DNA of 64,000 nt from Fibrella forsythiae (GTDB lineage: Bacteria > Bacteroidota > Bacteroidia > Cytophagales > Spirosomataceae): NCBI RefSeq assembly GCF_017353175.1, contig NZ_JAFMYW010000006.1, positions 62,001 through 126,000 of the forward strand, read 5' to 3'. The translations under genes and the position numbers were made by a program. Of this stretch, positions 32,602-42,812 are shown piece by piece (the stretch's first letter is position 1; the number at the start of each line of letters is the position of its first letter). The notes beneath the pieces were generated by a model. That model was given only the letters and a program-made list of their open reading frames with translations, was not told where the DNA came from and did no database searches.

Positions 32602-33966
32602 CTAGCGAGGCAGCTCCACTGTAAATACAGTTTGCTTGTCGGTTGTTGACGTACCCGATACCTTACCGCCATGAAGGCGAATGATTCGGTCGACCAGTGA
32701 CAGGCCAACGCCGTAGCCACGCAAATCAGCGGTTTGTCGGCTCCGGTAAAAAGGCTGAAAAATGTAGGGCAAATCAGCTTCGGGGATCGGCTGCCCCGTG
32801 TTGCTAATCTGAATGGCTACCGATTTTTGGCCGAAGTGGGTTTGTACCAGCGCCCGCCCATCATCAGAGAATTTACAGGCGTTCTCGATCAGGTTTTTTA
32901 GCGCCGTTCCTAACAGCGTCCGGTTTCCCTGCACCGTTAGTTGATCAGGATCGTCGGGCAACGTACCCAGTTCTACCGTTATCTGGCAACGTAGGTGCAA
33001 CGAGGCCACTTCCTCGCGCACATCCCACACCAACTCATCCAGACGCACGGTGTTTGTCAGCAGGTTGGCAGCATTCTCCTGATTCACCTGTGAAAGTTGC
33101 AGCAACTCGTGGGTCAGGGCGTTGAGGTCGCCCACATCGTCGAGGACCGAGCGGATTGTTTGCCTGTACGAGTCAGGGTCGCGTTGTTTCAACAGGCTCA
33201 CTTCCAGTTGCGAACTAATTTGAGTCAGTGGGTTCTTCAGCTCATGCGAGACGTTGGCGACGAACATGCGCTGTAACCGGAACGATTCGGCCACCCGGTC
33301 GAGCAGCTGATTGATGGTCATAGACAGCCGACTGATCTCATCATCTTCCTTACTTATGAATAGTCGTTCATCCTGATTATTCGGAAATATATCGCTTACC
33401 GTCCGGTCAATTTGCTGCATGGGCCGAAGTGCATCACCTGCAAATGCCCAGCCCGATATAGCCGTTATGGCGGCGATCAGACAGAATAAACCGGTCAGGG
33501 CCAGCAGGAGTTGCCGCAGAAATTCGTCGCCATAGTCATTCTGGGCGCTGGCAATCACCACGTACTCACCCGCCGTTGTTCCGAATCGGATACCCGAGAT
33601 ATAGTACGTACCTCGCCGAAAATCTTTTTGCCGCTGCTGCCGGATATCAGCCAGAATAGCCTTATCCAGCAATACAGTGTGTGATTCTTTTGTTGCGAAA
33701 ACGATTGAATCCCGCTGATCATATACTACGATTTCCTGGTCAGGAAGCTGGTCTTTTCGCAGCCGGCCAAGCTGCCGGATCAGATCAGCGTCGATCTTGT
33801 GTCGAATCAGTAACTCACCGGTGGTCAACGCCTTACGGTCGAGCCGCCGGTAAAAATCGAGGGAGATAAAGTACCAGCAAAAGGCATAGATACTAACAAA
33901 GGTCAGGAGCAGAATACTGGATACCAGACCGGTAAAGCGCAGGGTCAATCGGTTACGGATGGTCAT
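32602..33966 (-). CDS. Sensor histidine kinase of the efflux locus
   Basis: This 454-residue kinase has membrane helix 1 (about 13-32), a periplasmic sensor of about 125 residues, helix 2 (LLLALTGLFCLIAAITAISG), HAMP, H-box FVANVSHELKNPLTQ, N-box NLIENACKF, and G-boxes in the DLRGYGVGLSLVDRI segment. The layout is that of CusS/ArlS-type envelope sensors. It lies 26 bp after the response-regulator gene in the same operon. The ligand cannot be read from the sequence. Confidence 0.93.
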   Translation of the reverse strand: MTIRNRLTLRFTGLVSSILLLTFVSIYAFCWYFISLDFYRRLDRKALTTGELLIRHKIDADLIRQLGRLRKDQLPDQEIVVYDQRDSIVFATKESHTVLLDKAILADIRQQRQKDFRRGTYYISGIRFGTTAGEYVVIASAQNDYGDEFLRQLLLALTGLFCLIAAITAISGWAFAGDALRPMQQIDRTVSDIFPNNQDERLFISKEDDEISRLSMTINQLLDRVAESFRLQRMFVANVSHELKNPLTQISSQLEVSLLKQRDPDSYRQTIRSVLDDVGDLNALTHELLQLSQVNQENAANLLTNTVRLDELVWDVREEVASLHLRCQITVELGTLPDDPDQLTVQGNRTLLGTALKNLIENACKFSDDGRALVQTHFGQKSVAIQISNTGQPIPEADLPYIFQPFYRSRQTADLRGYGVGLSLVDRIIRLHGGKVSGTSTTDKQTVFTVELPR

Positions 33967-33992
33967 AGCTCGTGCGTTGATCCAGCCAGCAG

Positions 33993-34673
33993 CTAGTCTT
34001 CTTCTTTGAGTACGTACCCCATTCCGAACTGGGTGTGAATCAGTTTGGTAGAAAAATTCCTGTCAATCTTTTTTCGGAGGTAATTGATATACACTTCCAC
34101 CACATTGGTCCCCGTATCGAAATTTATGTCCCAGACATGCTCGGCAATAGCAGGTTTTGAGAGAACCCGGCCCTGGTTGCGCATCAGGTATTCGAGCAGG
34201 GCAAACTCGCGGGCGGTCAGGTCGATGTGCTGGCCCTCGCGGGTAACGGTCTTGGCGTCCAGATTCATTTCAATACCGCCGTACCACAGTGTCTGCGCGG
34301 TCATGGATACCTGCGTACCGCGTTTGGTGAGCGAACGTACCCGGGCCAGCAATTCAGCAAACTGAAATGGTTTGGTCAGGTACTGGTCGGCCCCTGCGTC
34401 GAAACCCATGATCTTGTCTTCGCTCTCGCCCAGCGCCGTGAGCATCAGAATAGGCGTAGTCAGCCCTTCAGCCCGTAGCTGTCGGCAGAGTTCATAGCCG
34501 TTAAGCCCCGGCAGAATCAGATCGGTGATAATGGCGGCGTAGTTATTTTTCAGCGCCAGCCGTTTGGCCAGTAGCCCATCGTAGGCTATGTCAACCTCAA
34601 ACTGGCTTTCTTCCAGCCCCTGCTGAATGGCCTGCAGCGTTTTCGGCTCGTCTTCAATGACCAAGAGTTTCAT
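33993..34673 (-). CDS. OmpR/PhoB-family response regulator
   Basis: The 226-residue protein has a receiver with acidic pocket (IEDE), phosphoacceptor Asp in ITDLILPGLNG, the conserved Lys in YLTKPF, and a winged-helix DNA-binding domain (TAREFALLEYLMRNQGRVLS, TNVVEVYINYLRKKID). CusR-like regulators pair with this type of kinase. The tandem CTTAGAA motifs at 32577-32594 and 40770-40798 are its likely targets. Confidence 0.95.
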   Translation of the reverse strand: MKLLVIEDEPKTLQAIQQGLEESQFEVDIAYDGLLAKRLALKNNYAAIITDLILPGLNGYELCRQLRAEGLTTPILMLTALGESEDKIMGFDAGADQYLTKPFQFAELLARVRSLTKRGTQVSMTAQTLWYGGIEMNLDAKTVTREGQHIDLTAREFALLEYLMRNQGRVLSKPAIAEHVWDINFDTGTNVVEVYINYLRKKIDRNFSTKLIHTQFGMGYVLKEED

Positions 34674-34773
34674 AAGTGAACGGGATTAGGTAGAGCAATC
34701 TGTCAACTGTAACGGAAACGTATTACGTCACTAACTGATTTCGAGCGGCTTCCTCCCTGTTTTTCCAGCAACG

Positions 34774-36246
34774 CTACTCCCAACCACCACCGAGTGCGCG
34801 GTACAGGTCGGTCAGCGACAGATACTGTGCCCGTTTAGTGTTGATCAGGGCGAGTTCAGCTTCCAGTACGCTGCGTTGCGCCGTAATCACCTCCAGATAC
34901 GAGGCATAGCCACTTACGAACAGGTCGTTTGAGGTAGAAACAGCCCGGCCAAGTACCACAACTTCCTGCGTCTGCAGATCGGCCACAGCCCGGTAGTTCT
35001 CAACGCCCCGAAGGCCCGTAATTACTTCACTAAACCCCGTTTGCACTGTTTGCTGATACCGATAATAAGCCTCCCGGCTCTGCGCCACCGATTGCTGATA
35101 ATTGGCCTTCAAAAACCGGCGGTTAAACACGGGAGCCGTCAGCCCGCCCAGTACACCGGCAGCGATAGAGCCGGGATTGAATAAGACACCGGCCCTGAAC
35201 GCATTCAGCCCAACATAAGCCGACAAATTTAACGACGGCAAAAACTCGGCGCGAACAACCTCCACATCCACATTAGCCGCCGACAACTCCAGCTCGGCCT
35301 GCCGAATATCAGGGCGGCGGTTCAGGAACTGCGTGGGCAGGCCGGTAGCTACCAAACCGGGCAGTTCGCGTTCCTGCAACGACGTGCCCCGGCGAATTGG
35401 TTGCGGGTAACGACCCAACAATCGGTTCAGCTGATTCTCGGCCTCAACGATCTGCTGACGTACCTGCCCCCGCCGGCTTTGTGTATTCAGGAGTTGAGCG
35501 GTGAACTGCTGAACGGCCAGTTCGGTTACCCGCCCCGCCTGTTTCTGCACCCGAACCAATTCAACCGCCCGTTGCTGATAATCGATGTTTTTCTGGATGA
35601 TTTCCAGCTCGCCATCCAGCGCCAGCAGGTCGTAGTAACTGCGGGCCACTTCGGCCACAAGACCTGTTATTACCGCATGACGGCCTTTTTCGGAACCTAG
35701 CAAACGGAGATAGGCAGCTTTGCGGCGGTTGCGAAGCTTGCCCCAGATATCGACCTCCCACGTGCTGCGGGCCCCCAGAAAATAATCGGGCGTCGGGTTC
35801 GGAATGAGCAGGTTACCCCGCACATTATCAGACAGGTTGGTATCAAAATTCCCCACGCCGTTCAGCGTGTTCCGGCCATACCGATCTACGCCGGCCGAGG
35901 CCACCGCGTTGACGGTTGGTGCCAGAAAACCCCGGCTATAATCAAAGGCAGCCCGAGCCTGTTCAATGCGCTGGGTGGCAATACGTAAGTCCAGGTTACC
36001 GGCCAGCGCCGTGTCAATAAGCTGAACCAGGTACGGATCGGCGAAAAAAGTTCGCCAGGTCTGATTGGCAATACTGACCGAATCGCTGGCCGGATGAGAC
36101 GTACCGGCAAACGTACCAGGTACGGGTAGTGGCGGGGGCGCCTGTAGAGGTTTATACAGGTGACACCCACTCAGCAACGCCGTAGAAAGCAGCATTAGCC
36201 CTCCGCGACGCACCAATGTATTAGTGAAGAACTGCACCGTTGACAT
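34774..36246 (-). CDS. Outer-membrane efflux lipoprotein, NodT/OprM-type
   Basis: This 490-residue TolC-fold channel lipoprotein has signal GLMLLSTALLSGC, then the duplicated OEP domains (WRTFFADPYLVQLIDTALAG, NRLLGRYPQPIRRG, FLNRRPDIRQAELELSAANV). It forms the exit duct of the tripartite pump. I take ATG 36246, whose first codons overlap the end of the transporter gene (36221), over the longer frame from 36276. Confidence 0.94.
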   Translation of the reverse strand: MSTVQFFTNTLVRRGGLMLLSTALLSGCHLYKPLQAPPPLPVPGTFAGTSHPASDSVSIANQTWRTFFADPYLVQLIDTALAGNLDLRIATQRIEQARAAFDYSRGFLAPTVNAVASAGVDRYGRNTLNGVGNFDTNLSDNVRGNLLIPNPTPDYFLGARSTWEVDIWGKLRNRRKAAYLRLLGSEKGRHAVITGLVAEVARSYYDLLALDGELEIIQKNIDYQQRAVELVRVQKQAGRVTELAVQQFTAQLLNTQSRRGQVRQQIVEAENQLNRLLGRYPQPIRRGTSLQERELPGLVATGLPTQFLNRRPDIRQAELELSAANVDVEVVRAEFLPSLNLSAYVGLNAFRAGVLFNPGSIAAGVLGGLTAPVFNRRFLKANYQQSVAQSREAYYRYQQTVQTGFSEVITGLRGVENYRAVADLQTQEVVVLGRAVSTSNDLFVSGYASYLEVITAQRSVLEAELALINTKRAQYLSLTDLYRALGGGWE

Positions 36247-39200
36247 GATTTTGTGTGGACACGGAGACGGGCGCATTCAGGTCCTTATCCTGCACGTCGC
36301 CTTCCGTAGGTTTTGACTGGAAGCGTTCGGCCAGTTTGGCGAACACCACATAAAGACCGGGTACCAGCACCAGGCCGAATACCGTACCGGTAAACATCCC
36401 CCCCGCTGCCGCCGTCCCAATGGACCGGTTACCCAGCGCACCGGCGCCCGAGGCGATACAGAGCGGAATCAGACCAGCAATGAAGGCGAACGAGGTCATC
36501 AGGATGGGGCGTAGTCGGGAAACGGCCCCTTCCATGGCCGCTTTCACGATAGAGAGCCCCTCCTTCTGTCGCTGGTTGGCAAACTCTACGATCAGAATGG
36601 CGTTTTTACCCAGCAAGCCAATAAGCATGACCAGCGCTACCTGGGCGTAAATATTATTCTGCAAACCAGCCAGTTGCAGGAACAGAAACGAACCAAATAT
36701 CCCGGCGGGCAACGACAGCAACACCGGCAGCGGCAAGAACAGGCTCTCATACTGCGCCACCAGTAGCAGGTATACGAACAGCAGGCAAATGGCAAAAATG
36801 TACATCGCCTGATCACCCGACAGAATCTCTTCGCGCGTCATACCCGACCATTCGTAACCAAACCCTTTTGGCAGTTTCTCGTCGGCCACCTCCTGAATGG
36901 CCCGAATGGCATCGCCGCTGCTATATCCCGGCGCGGCATCACCGTTGATCATCGCCGACGTGTACATGTTGTAGCGAGTCAGCTGTTCTGGGCCGTATAC
37001 CCGCTCGAGCCGGATAAAATTGGAGTACGGCACCATTTCGCCCTGATCATTTTTCACCCGCATGTTCAACACATCTTCGGGTTTGACGCGATAGCTGGGG
37101 GCCGCCTGCACCATCACTTTATACATCTGCCCAAACCGGATGAAGTTCGACGCGTAGAAACTGCCCATCAGGGTCTGCAACGTACCCATGGCGTTGTCGA
37201 CGGAGACGCCTTTCTGCGCCGCCTTGTCCTGATCGACGTGCAGCATATACTGCGGAAAACTGGGGTCAAAACTGGTAAACGCATTGCCGATTTCAGGGCG
37301 CTGTTTCAGGGCCGCAATGAAGTCTTTGGCCACCTTAGCCGTTTTCAGCAGGTCGCCGCTCTTGCCCCGGTCGAGCATCCGCAGTTCAAAACCACTGGAG
37401 TTACCAAAACCCGGAACCGTAGGCGGCGGGAAGAATTGAATACTGGCGTCATGCACGTTTTTGGTTTTCTCTTCCAGCGTAGCAATCAGCTCAGACGTCG
37501 ACACCTTACGGTCGTCCCAGTGCTTGAGGTTGATCATGCCCATACCGTACGAAGCCCCCGCCCCATCGGTGAGCAGGCTGAAACCCGCCAGCGTCGATAT
37601 GTTTTCGACCGCCTCTTCTTCCGACGCAATCTCTTCGATGGCGTCCAGCACTTTCTCTGTCCGGTCAACGGTGGCACCGGCGGGGGTCGTTACGTTCACG
37701 TAAATCATGCCCTGATCTTCGGTTGGGATGAAGCCGCCCGGCAGGATTGAGGTAACACCCCACGTACCCAGTATAAAGAGCAGAAGCATGCCCCAGGTCA
37801 CCGCGCTGCGGTTCAGCACCCGACCAAGCAGACCCTGAAATTTACCTGCCAGCGACTCGTACCCCCGATTGAACCCGGCAAAAAACCGGCCCAGTAGCCC
37901 CTTCTGCTCACCATGAACCGGCCGTAGCAGCAACGCACACAACGCGGGCGTCAGCGTTAAGGCATTGACGCCCGAAATGACAATGGAGATGGCCAGCGTG
38001 AGCGAGAACTGCCGATAAAAGATACCGACCGGTCCCGACATAAACGCTACCGGCACAAACACCGCCGACATCACCAGCGTGATGGCCACAATGGCCCCCG
38101 CAATATCGTTCATGGCCCCCAGCGTTGCCGCCATGGGCGACAGCTTTTCCTCGGTCATTTTCGCATGAACAGCCTCGACCACCACAATGGCGTTATCAAC
38201 CACAATACCAATGGCCAGCACCAGCGCGAAAAGCGTTAACAAATTGATGGAGAACCCGATAGCGTTCATGAACGCGAACGTACCTACAAGCGCCACCGGC
38301 ACCGCCAGCGCGCAGATCAGGGTCGAGCGCCAGTCTTGCAGGAACAGGAAAACGATCAGGAACACCAGCACAAACGCCTCAATCAGGGTGCGGACTACCT
38401 CATGAATCGACGCGTCCAGGAAGCGCGACACGTCGTAGGCGTAGTTATAGGTCATACCTGTCGGAAAGGAAGTTTCCTTCAGCTCGGCCATCCGCGTTTT
38501 GATGTTGGCAATCACTTCGCGGGCGTTGGAACCAGGCCGCTGTTTCAGCATGATCGCCGCCGACGGGCGACCATCCGTTTTCGACAGTACGCTATAATCG
38601 ACGGAGCCGAATTCAACCTCGGCAATGTCTTTCAGGCGTAGCAACGACCCATCCGGGTTCGACCGGAGCACAATATTTTCGTATTGGGCAGGTTCGAAAA
38701 ACTTGCCCGTGTAGCGCAGTACGTACTGCAATACCTGCGGGTCGCGGTCGGCACTTTCGCCTGCTTTACCGGGAGCAGCCTCAACGTTCTGCTTCCGAAT
38801 GGCGGCAATAACTTCGTCGGGCGACACTTCGTAGACCGTCATCCGGTCTGGTTTGAGCCACACCCGCATCGAGTAATCACGGTTGCCCATAATGGCGGCA
38901 AAACCCACCCCGTCGATCCGTTTCAGCTCGGCCAAAACGTTGATATCGGCGAAGTTGTAAATGAATTTTTCGTCGACGGTAGGGTCTTCGCTGACGATGT
39001 TGAGGTACAGCAACATACTGTTAACCTCCTTTTCAGTAACAACCCCGGCTTTGATCACTTCTTCAGGAAGTTCATCCAGTACGGTTGTCACGCGGTTCTG
39101 CACGTTCACCGCCGCCAGATCGGGGTCGGTACCTACCTTAAAAAACACCTGAATGAGTGTCGATCCATCGTTACCGGAGATCGAGGTCATGTACGTCATA

Positions 39201-39421
39201 TCGGGTACCCCGTTGATAGCCCGCTCAAGCGGTGTAGCCACCGCCTTAGTACAAACTTCCGCGTTGGCCCCCGTATACCGAGCCGTTACCGTTACGGATG
39301 GCGGCACAATATCGGGAAACTGGGTAATGGGCAACGTAGTCAGTGCCAGAACCCCCAGCAACACGATCAGCACCGAGATGACGGTTGAGAGTAAAGGACG
39401 CTTTATGAAGGTATTGAACAT
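36221..39421 (-). CDS. RND multidrug efflux transporter, AcrB/HAE1 family
   Basis: The 1066-residue proton-driven inner-membrane pump starts MFNTFIKRPLLSTVISVLIV, has 12 membrane helices, two large periplasmic loops, the helix-4 proton relay (VLAIGIVVDNAIVVVEAV) and GNRSIGTAAAGGMFTGTVFG at the C-terminal block. The sequence style is HAE1 (drugs, hydrophobic compounds), not CusA-type metal export. It is transcribed with the adaptor gene upstream and the outer-membrane channel downstream. Confidence 0.96.
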   Translation of the reverse strand: MFNTFIKRPLLSTVISVLIVLLGVLALTTLPITQFPDIVPPSVTVTARYTGANAEVCTKAVATPLERAINGVPDMTYMTSISGNDGSTLIQVFFKVGTDPDLAAVNVQNRVTTVLDELPEEVIKAGVVTEKEVNSMLLYLNIVSEDPTVDEKFIYNFADINVLAELKRIDGVGFAAIMGNRDYSMRVWLKPDRMTVYEVSPDEVIAAIRKQNVEAAPGKAGESADRDPQVLQYVLRYTGKFFEPAQYENIVLRSNPDGSLLRLKDIAEVEFGSVDYSVLSKTDGRPSAAIMLKQRPGSNAREVIANIKTRMAELKETSFPTGMTYNYAYDVSRFLDASIHEVVRTLIEAFVLVFLIVFLFLQDWRSTLICALAVPVALVGTFAFMNAIGFSINLLTLFALVLAIGIVVDNAIVVVEAVHAKMTEEKLSPMAATLGAMNDIAGAIVAITLVMSAVFVPVAFMSGPVGIFYRQFSLTLAISIVISGVNALTLTPALCALLLRPVHGEQKGLLGRFFAGFNRGYESLAGKFQGLLGRVLNRSAVTWGMLLLFILGTWGVTSILPGGFIPTEDQGMIYVNVTTPAGATVDRTEKVLDAIEEIASEEEAVENISTLAGFSLLTDGAGASYGMGMINLKHWDDRKVSTSELIATLEEKTKNVHDASIQFFPPPTVPGFGNSSGFELRMLDRGKSGDLLKTAKVAKDFIAALKQRPEIGNAFTSFDPSFPQYMLHVDQDKAAQKGVSVDNAMGTLQTLMGSFYASNFIRFGQMYKVMVQAAPSYRVKPEDVLNMRVKNDQGEMVPYSNFIRLERVYGPEQLTRYNMYTSAMINGDAAPGYSSGDAIRAIQEVADEKLPKGFGYEWSGMTREEILSGDQAMYIFAICLLFVYLLLVAQYESLFLPLPVLLSLPAGIFGSFLFLQLAGLQNNIYAQVALVMLIGLLGKNAILIVEFANQRQKEGLSIVKAAMEGAVSRLRPILMTSFAFIAGLIPLCIASGAGALGNRSIGTAAAGGMFTGTVFGLVLVPGLYVVFAKLAERFQSKPTEGDVQDKDLNAPVSVSTQNHVNGAVLH

Positions 39422-39511
39422 AACGGATGGGGTTAATGCCTACAATGACTGCAGGCGTCGCCGTTGCTCTCTGGCGAAGAGAGGAACGACTACGTATGAC
39501 CATGAAGCAGG

Positions 39512-40648
39512 CTATAGGGCCGATGCATACAGCGCCTTGAGGCTGTCGGAAGGCAGCGGTTTGGGCACGATGGTCATGCCGTCTTTCACGTTCTGGATGC
39601 CTTCGTAAATAATCCGGTCACCTTCGCGAAGGCCCGATTGAACGATGTAGAACTGATCGACGCGGCTGCGGGGAATGAAGCTCCTGGTTTTGACCCGGTT
39701 TCTATTGTCCACCACATACACAAAGTTTTTGTCCTGCACCTCAAACACCGCTTTCTGCGGCACCAGCAGGGCGTCGTCGACGTCGGTGGTCAGGCGAATT
39801 TTACCGGTGGCTCCGTGCCGAAGCAGGTGATTCGGATTCGGGAAACGGGCCCGGAACGCAATGGTGCCGGAGTTCCCTTCGAAGATCGTTTCCGTGGTTT
39901 CAACCATTCCTTTATGCCCGTAATGGGTGTCGTCGGCCAGGAGCAGTTCCACCTCCCGCATAGTCGTCTTGTTCGGATCGAGCCGTTTCTTGATCGACGT
40001 CAGGTATTCTTTTTCCGATACGTTGAAATAAGCATACATCTCGCGCAGGTCAGATACGGTGGTGAGCAACGTACCCTCATCGATCAGACTTCCCCGTTTA
40101 AACGGGATCCGGTTGATCACCCCGTCGAAGGGAGCCCGGATACTGGCCATCGACACCCGGAGCCGGGCATTATCCAATGCGGCTTTGGCTTCGTTAATGG
40201 CCGCTTTGGCCGACTCCATTTTAGCCTTCGCCAGTTTTGATTCCGACGCCGATATAATGTTTTTATCGACCAGCAGCTTTACCCGCTCCGATTCAACCTC
40301 CACCGATTTCGACTGGGCAATGGCACTTTCCAGGCTAGCTTGCGCTTTGGCTACTTCGGCCTGATACTCAGCCGCGTTGAGTTGAAACAGCAGTTGTCCC
40401 TTACGTACAGACTGCCCTTCATCAACCATTATTTTATCGAGATAACCGGCAATCCGGGCGCGGATCTCTACGTTCTGAACGGCCTCCAGGTTGCCGGCAT
40501 AGTCGCGGTCGAGGGTCGTGTTCTGATGGGAGAGTTGAATAACCGGAAACGCCTGGCTTTTACTCTCTTCCTTCGTTTCACTTTTGGCCGTACAGCCAGC
40601 CAGTATGGCAACAATGAATAAGGTGGAAACACCCGTATAGCCGTTCAT
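39512..40648 (-). CDS. RND efflux periplasmic adaptor (membrane fusion protein)
   Basis: The 378-residue lipoprotein (signal ending VAILAGC) has the adaptor order: barrel-sandwich half (NVEIRARIAGYLDKIMVDEG), a coiled-coil hairpin (about 95-170), the second half (IRAPFDGVINRIPFKRGSLI), and beta-barrel/membrane-proximal domains. It links the RND pump to the outer-membrane channel. First gene of the operon; the putative regulator site lies 122-150 bp upstream. Confidence 0.94.
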   Translation of the reverse strand: MNGYTGVSTLFIVAILAGCTAKSETKEESKSQAFPVIQLSHQNTTLDRDYAGNLEAVQNVEIRARIAGYLDKIMVDEGQSVRKGQLLFQLNAAEYQAEVAKAQASLESAIAQSKSVEVESERVKLLVDKNIISASESKLAKAKMESAKAAINEAKAALDNARLRVSMASIRAPFDGVINRIPFKRGSLIDEGTLLTTVSDLREMYAYFNVSEKEYLTSIKKRLDPNKTTMREVELLLADDTHYGHKGMVETTETIFEGNSGTIAFRARFPNPNHLLRHGATGKIRLTTDVDDALLVPQKAVFEVQDKNFVYVVDNRNRVKTRSFIPRSRVDQFYIVQSGLREGDRIIYEGIQNVKDGMTIVPKPLPSDSLKALYASAL

Positions 40649-40997
40649 GTAGTTGAGTTGATCTAACTGTTTGTGACACTACACACACCTACATCAGCCT
40701 GACCAAATCAATTGTCCTGACAACAGCGTGTGCTGAAAGGCAAAATAAATTTCTTTATGTAAGGCGCAGCTTAGAAAATTCTTAGAATCTCCTTAGAAAT
40801 AAGCCATTTAGGCAGCTTCTTACAGGAATAATTCAACTTTATACGTAAAGTACAACAAGCGTTATCAACACGGATGAATAGGCTGTCACCGGCAGCATCG
40901 CGGCCGTGTGTTTACAGACTGGTGACAAGCACAGGTGATAAATGCAGGCAACTATTGAGCAATTTTCCGGTTATAGTCTGACCAACGTTCATCACTT
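40649..40997. other. Divergent control region of the efflux operon
   Basis: No gene is seen. The region holds the triple CTTAGAA array and separates the efflux operon from an outer-membrane protein gene on the plus strand. Confidence 0.5.
40770..40798 (-). promoter_or_regulatory. Triple response-regulator-type operator upstream of the efflux operon
   Basis: CTTAGAA occurs at 40770, 40781 and 40792, exactly 11 bp apart each time. The regulator encoded in the operon is the natural candidate to bind it. The orientation relative to the controlled genes is the same as in the copy at 32577-32594. Confidence 0.75.
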
Positions 40998-41810
40998 ATG
41001 AAATTCATATGGCATTTACTGCTACTTACCGGCTTGTATTTCAGCACGCTGTCCGCTGCTCTTTCGCAGGCTAAAATCAATATAAATGAACCCACCAGGT
41101 TAGAGGCTGCTAAAAACGCCCCCGACTCGGCAAAAGCCAGTGTAGCCAAGCCAAAATCGCTCACGTTCACGGCTTCTACCGATCAGCGGTTCTTCTTCTT
41201 CAACGACACCCGAAACGACAATGGCCGCCGTATTCCAGTGAGTGTTTACGGCATTCGGGCGGGGTTTTTGTTTCCGGTGAAGCACCCCGAAAATGTGAAG
41301 CCGGGCGGTATGCGGGCCGCTTTCAAAACGGGCGCAGGCTTTTACTTCGTGAACCAAACGCTCGATCGGCCGGGGCTGCTTCCAGGTACGTCGGAAGCAA
41401 TTGAACGGCATTTACGGATCGTAACGGTCTATTTTGAGCCCTACTTATTCCGGAAAAACGCCATTGAGGTGAGCCTTCCGCTCGAGCTTGGCTATGGTCA
41501 CTCCCGCTATGTGCAGGCAAACAGCCAGTCGACGGAAAGCGAAGTGGCGCGCGGTATTTTCATTCCGGCAGGCGTGGGTATATCTGGCTCGTATCAGTTT
41601 CCAAGAGTGCGCTGGTTTAAACCCATTCACTGGTTTGGCATTAATTTATTGACGGGGTATCGATTCATCCTGAAGAAAGACATCCCCGAAAGCCAGATCA
41701 ATTACTCGGGTTTCTACATCTCCGTTGGCCCATCGTTTTTCCTGGAAAACCTGACCTATGACATAGGGCAATGGCGGAAGAATCGAAAGAAGAAAAAGCA
41801 GGCTCGCTAA
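40998..41810 (+). CDS. Outer-membrane beta-barrel protein, hypothetical
   Basis: This 270-residue protein has a signal peptide (about 1-24, ending ALSQA), a short Lys-rich linker and alternating barrel-like strands (FTASTDQRFFFFNDTRNDNG, VSVYGIRAGFLFPV), then an unusual Lys-rich C-terminal tail (RKNRKKKKQAR). Divergent from the efflux operon and possibly co-regulated. It overlaps the ThuA-like gene convergently by four bases. Confidence 0.75.
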   Translation: MKFIWHLLLLTGLYFSTLSAALSQAKININEPTRLEAAKNAPDSAKASVAKPKSLTFTASTDQRFFFFNDTRNDNGRRIPVSVYGIRAGFLFPVKHPENVKPGGMRAAFKTGAGFYFVNQTLDRPGLLPGTSEAIERHLRIVTVYFEPYLFRKNAIEVSLPLELGYGHSRYVQANSQSTESEVARGIFIPAGVGISGSYQFPRVRWFKPIHWFGINLLTGYRFILKKDIPESQINYSGFYISVGPSFFLENLTYDIGQWRKNRKKKKQAR

Positions 41811-42655
41811 CGTACCTGACGCTTGCCACGGCCGAGCCATAACAAGCTGTTGATAATCAGCTTATCCTGATCCGGATTGCCAAATGAATTCGACAGTGCC
41901 TTGTTGGTCTTGTGCTCATAATCAATGTCATTATGGCCCATGTTCAGGTAGATCATCCGGTAGTTTTTGTTGGTCCAGACCACCGGATAATAGCCGGTGT
42001 GCCAGATTTCGTGCGGCTTAGGCCCCGTGCCCAGCGGAAAACTGGTGGAGTCGATGGCCAGCAGGATGCTGATATCAGGATTTTTCCGCAAATCGTTCGA
42101 CCAGCGGTACCATTCATTCGGCGCTGCCTTGAAGAGGGGCGGCAACCGCTTTACCGCCGGGTGTGCAGGCGTCTCGACCCGCAGCACCGCAGACGTTGGC
42201 CGCCAGGTATTACTTCCATATGAACCCGAACCCAGGAACTGTTCGTGATACCAGTCCCAGTTCTGTGGGTACGTTGACGGGGTCAGTGCGAAGGCGGCGA
42301 AGTGAAAGCCCATCCAACCACCCCCCTTTTTCATGTACGCTTCAAAAGCGGCCCGTTGCGCCGGATCATCGGGGCGGGTATCCAGAAAAAGTACAACCTG
42401 GTACCGCGACAGGAAGTCGGCATTCAGGTTGCTCCAGTCTGCCGTCGAATCATAATGAAACCCGTATGCTGCGCCCATTTTCGGAAACCACTGGTTGGCT
42501 TCATGCACGAAACTAATGTGTGCCTGATCATTTTTTGCCGTGTAAAACGCAACTACGTTAAATCGTGACTTTTTATTGGCCAACTGGGCGTTGCCTGTCA
42601 ACGTACCCAGACAGCAAAGAAACAGTAGTGCGACTCGTGCGGAAAACCGGTGCAT
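41807..42655 (-). CDS. ThuA-like protein
   Basis: This 282-residue exported protein (signal VALLFLCCLGTLTGNAQ) has the ThuA/trehalose-utilisation domain: FYTAKNDQAHISFVHEANQW, YQVVLFLDTRPDD, GGGWMGFHFAAFAL, and a C-terminal VVWTNKNYRMIYLNMGHNDI. The family has a glutamine-amidotransferase-like fold, is common in Bacteroidota, and its reaction is unsettled. Confidence 0.9.
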   Translation of the reverse strand: MHRFSARVALLFLCCLGTLTGNAQLANKKSRFNVVAFYTAKNDQAHISFVHEANQWFPKMGAAYGFHYDSTADWSNLNADFLSRYQVVLFLDTRPDDPAQRAAFEAYMKKGGGWMGFHFAAFALTPSTYPQNWDWYHEQFLGSGSYGSNTWRPTSAVLRVETPAHPAVKRLPPLFKAAPNEWYRWSNDLRKNPDISILLAIDSTSFPLGTGPKPHEIWHTGYYPVVWTNKNYRMIYLNMGHNDIDYEHKTNKALSNSFGNPDQDKLIINSLLWLGRGKRQVR

Positions 42656-42778
42656 TGGTAAGATCTGGATAGATGTAGCGCTTTTAGAACAGTGCCCTTG
42701 GCAACTACTGAATAGCTGTAGCGGTAAGCTATCCGAAAGCCACGTCTACTGTTGATATGAATGGACAGACCAGATACG

Positions 42779-42786
42779 TATGTTTG
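42779..42786 (+). promoter_or_regulatory. -7 promoter element for the P450 gene
   Basis: TATGTTTG matches TAnnTTTG and lies 26 bp before the ATG. Confidence 0.5.
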
Positions 42787-42812
42787 TTTCTTGATTGATC
42801 ACCAACCTCTGC

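Noticed and set aside
38684-39388. 234-codon ORF opposite the RND transporter
   Set aside because: Shadow of a conserved gene; no start context and no recognisable fold.
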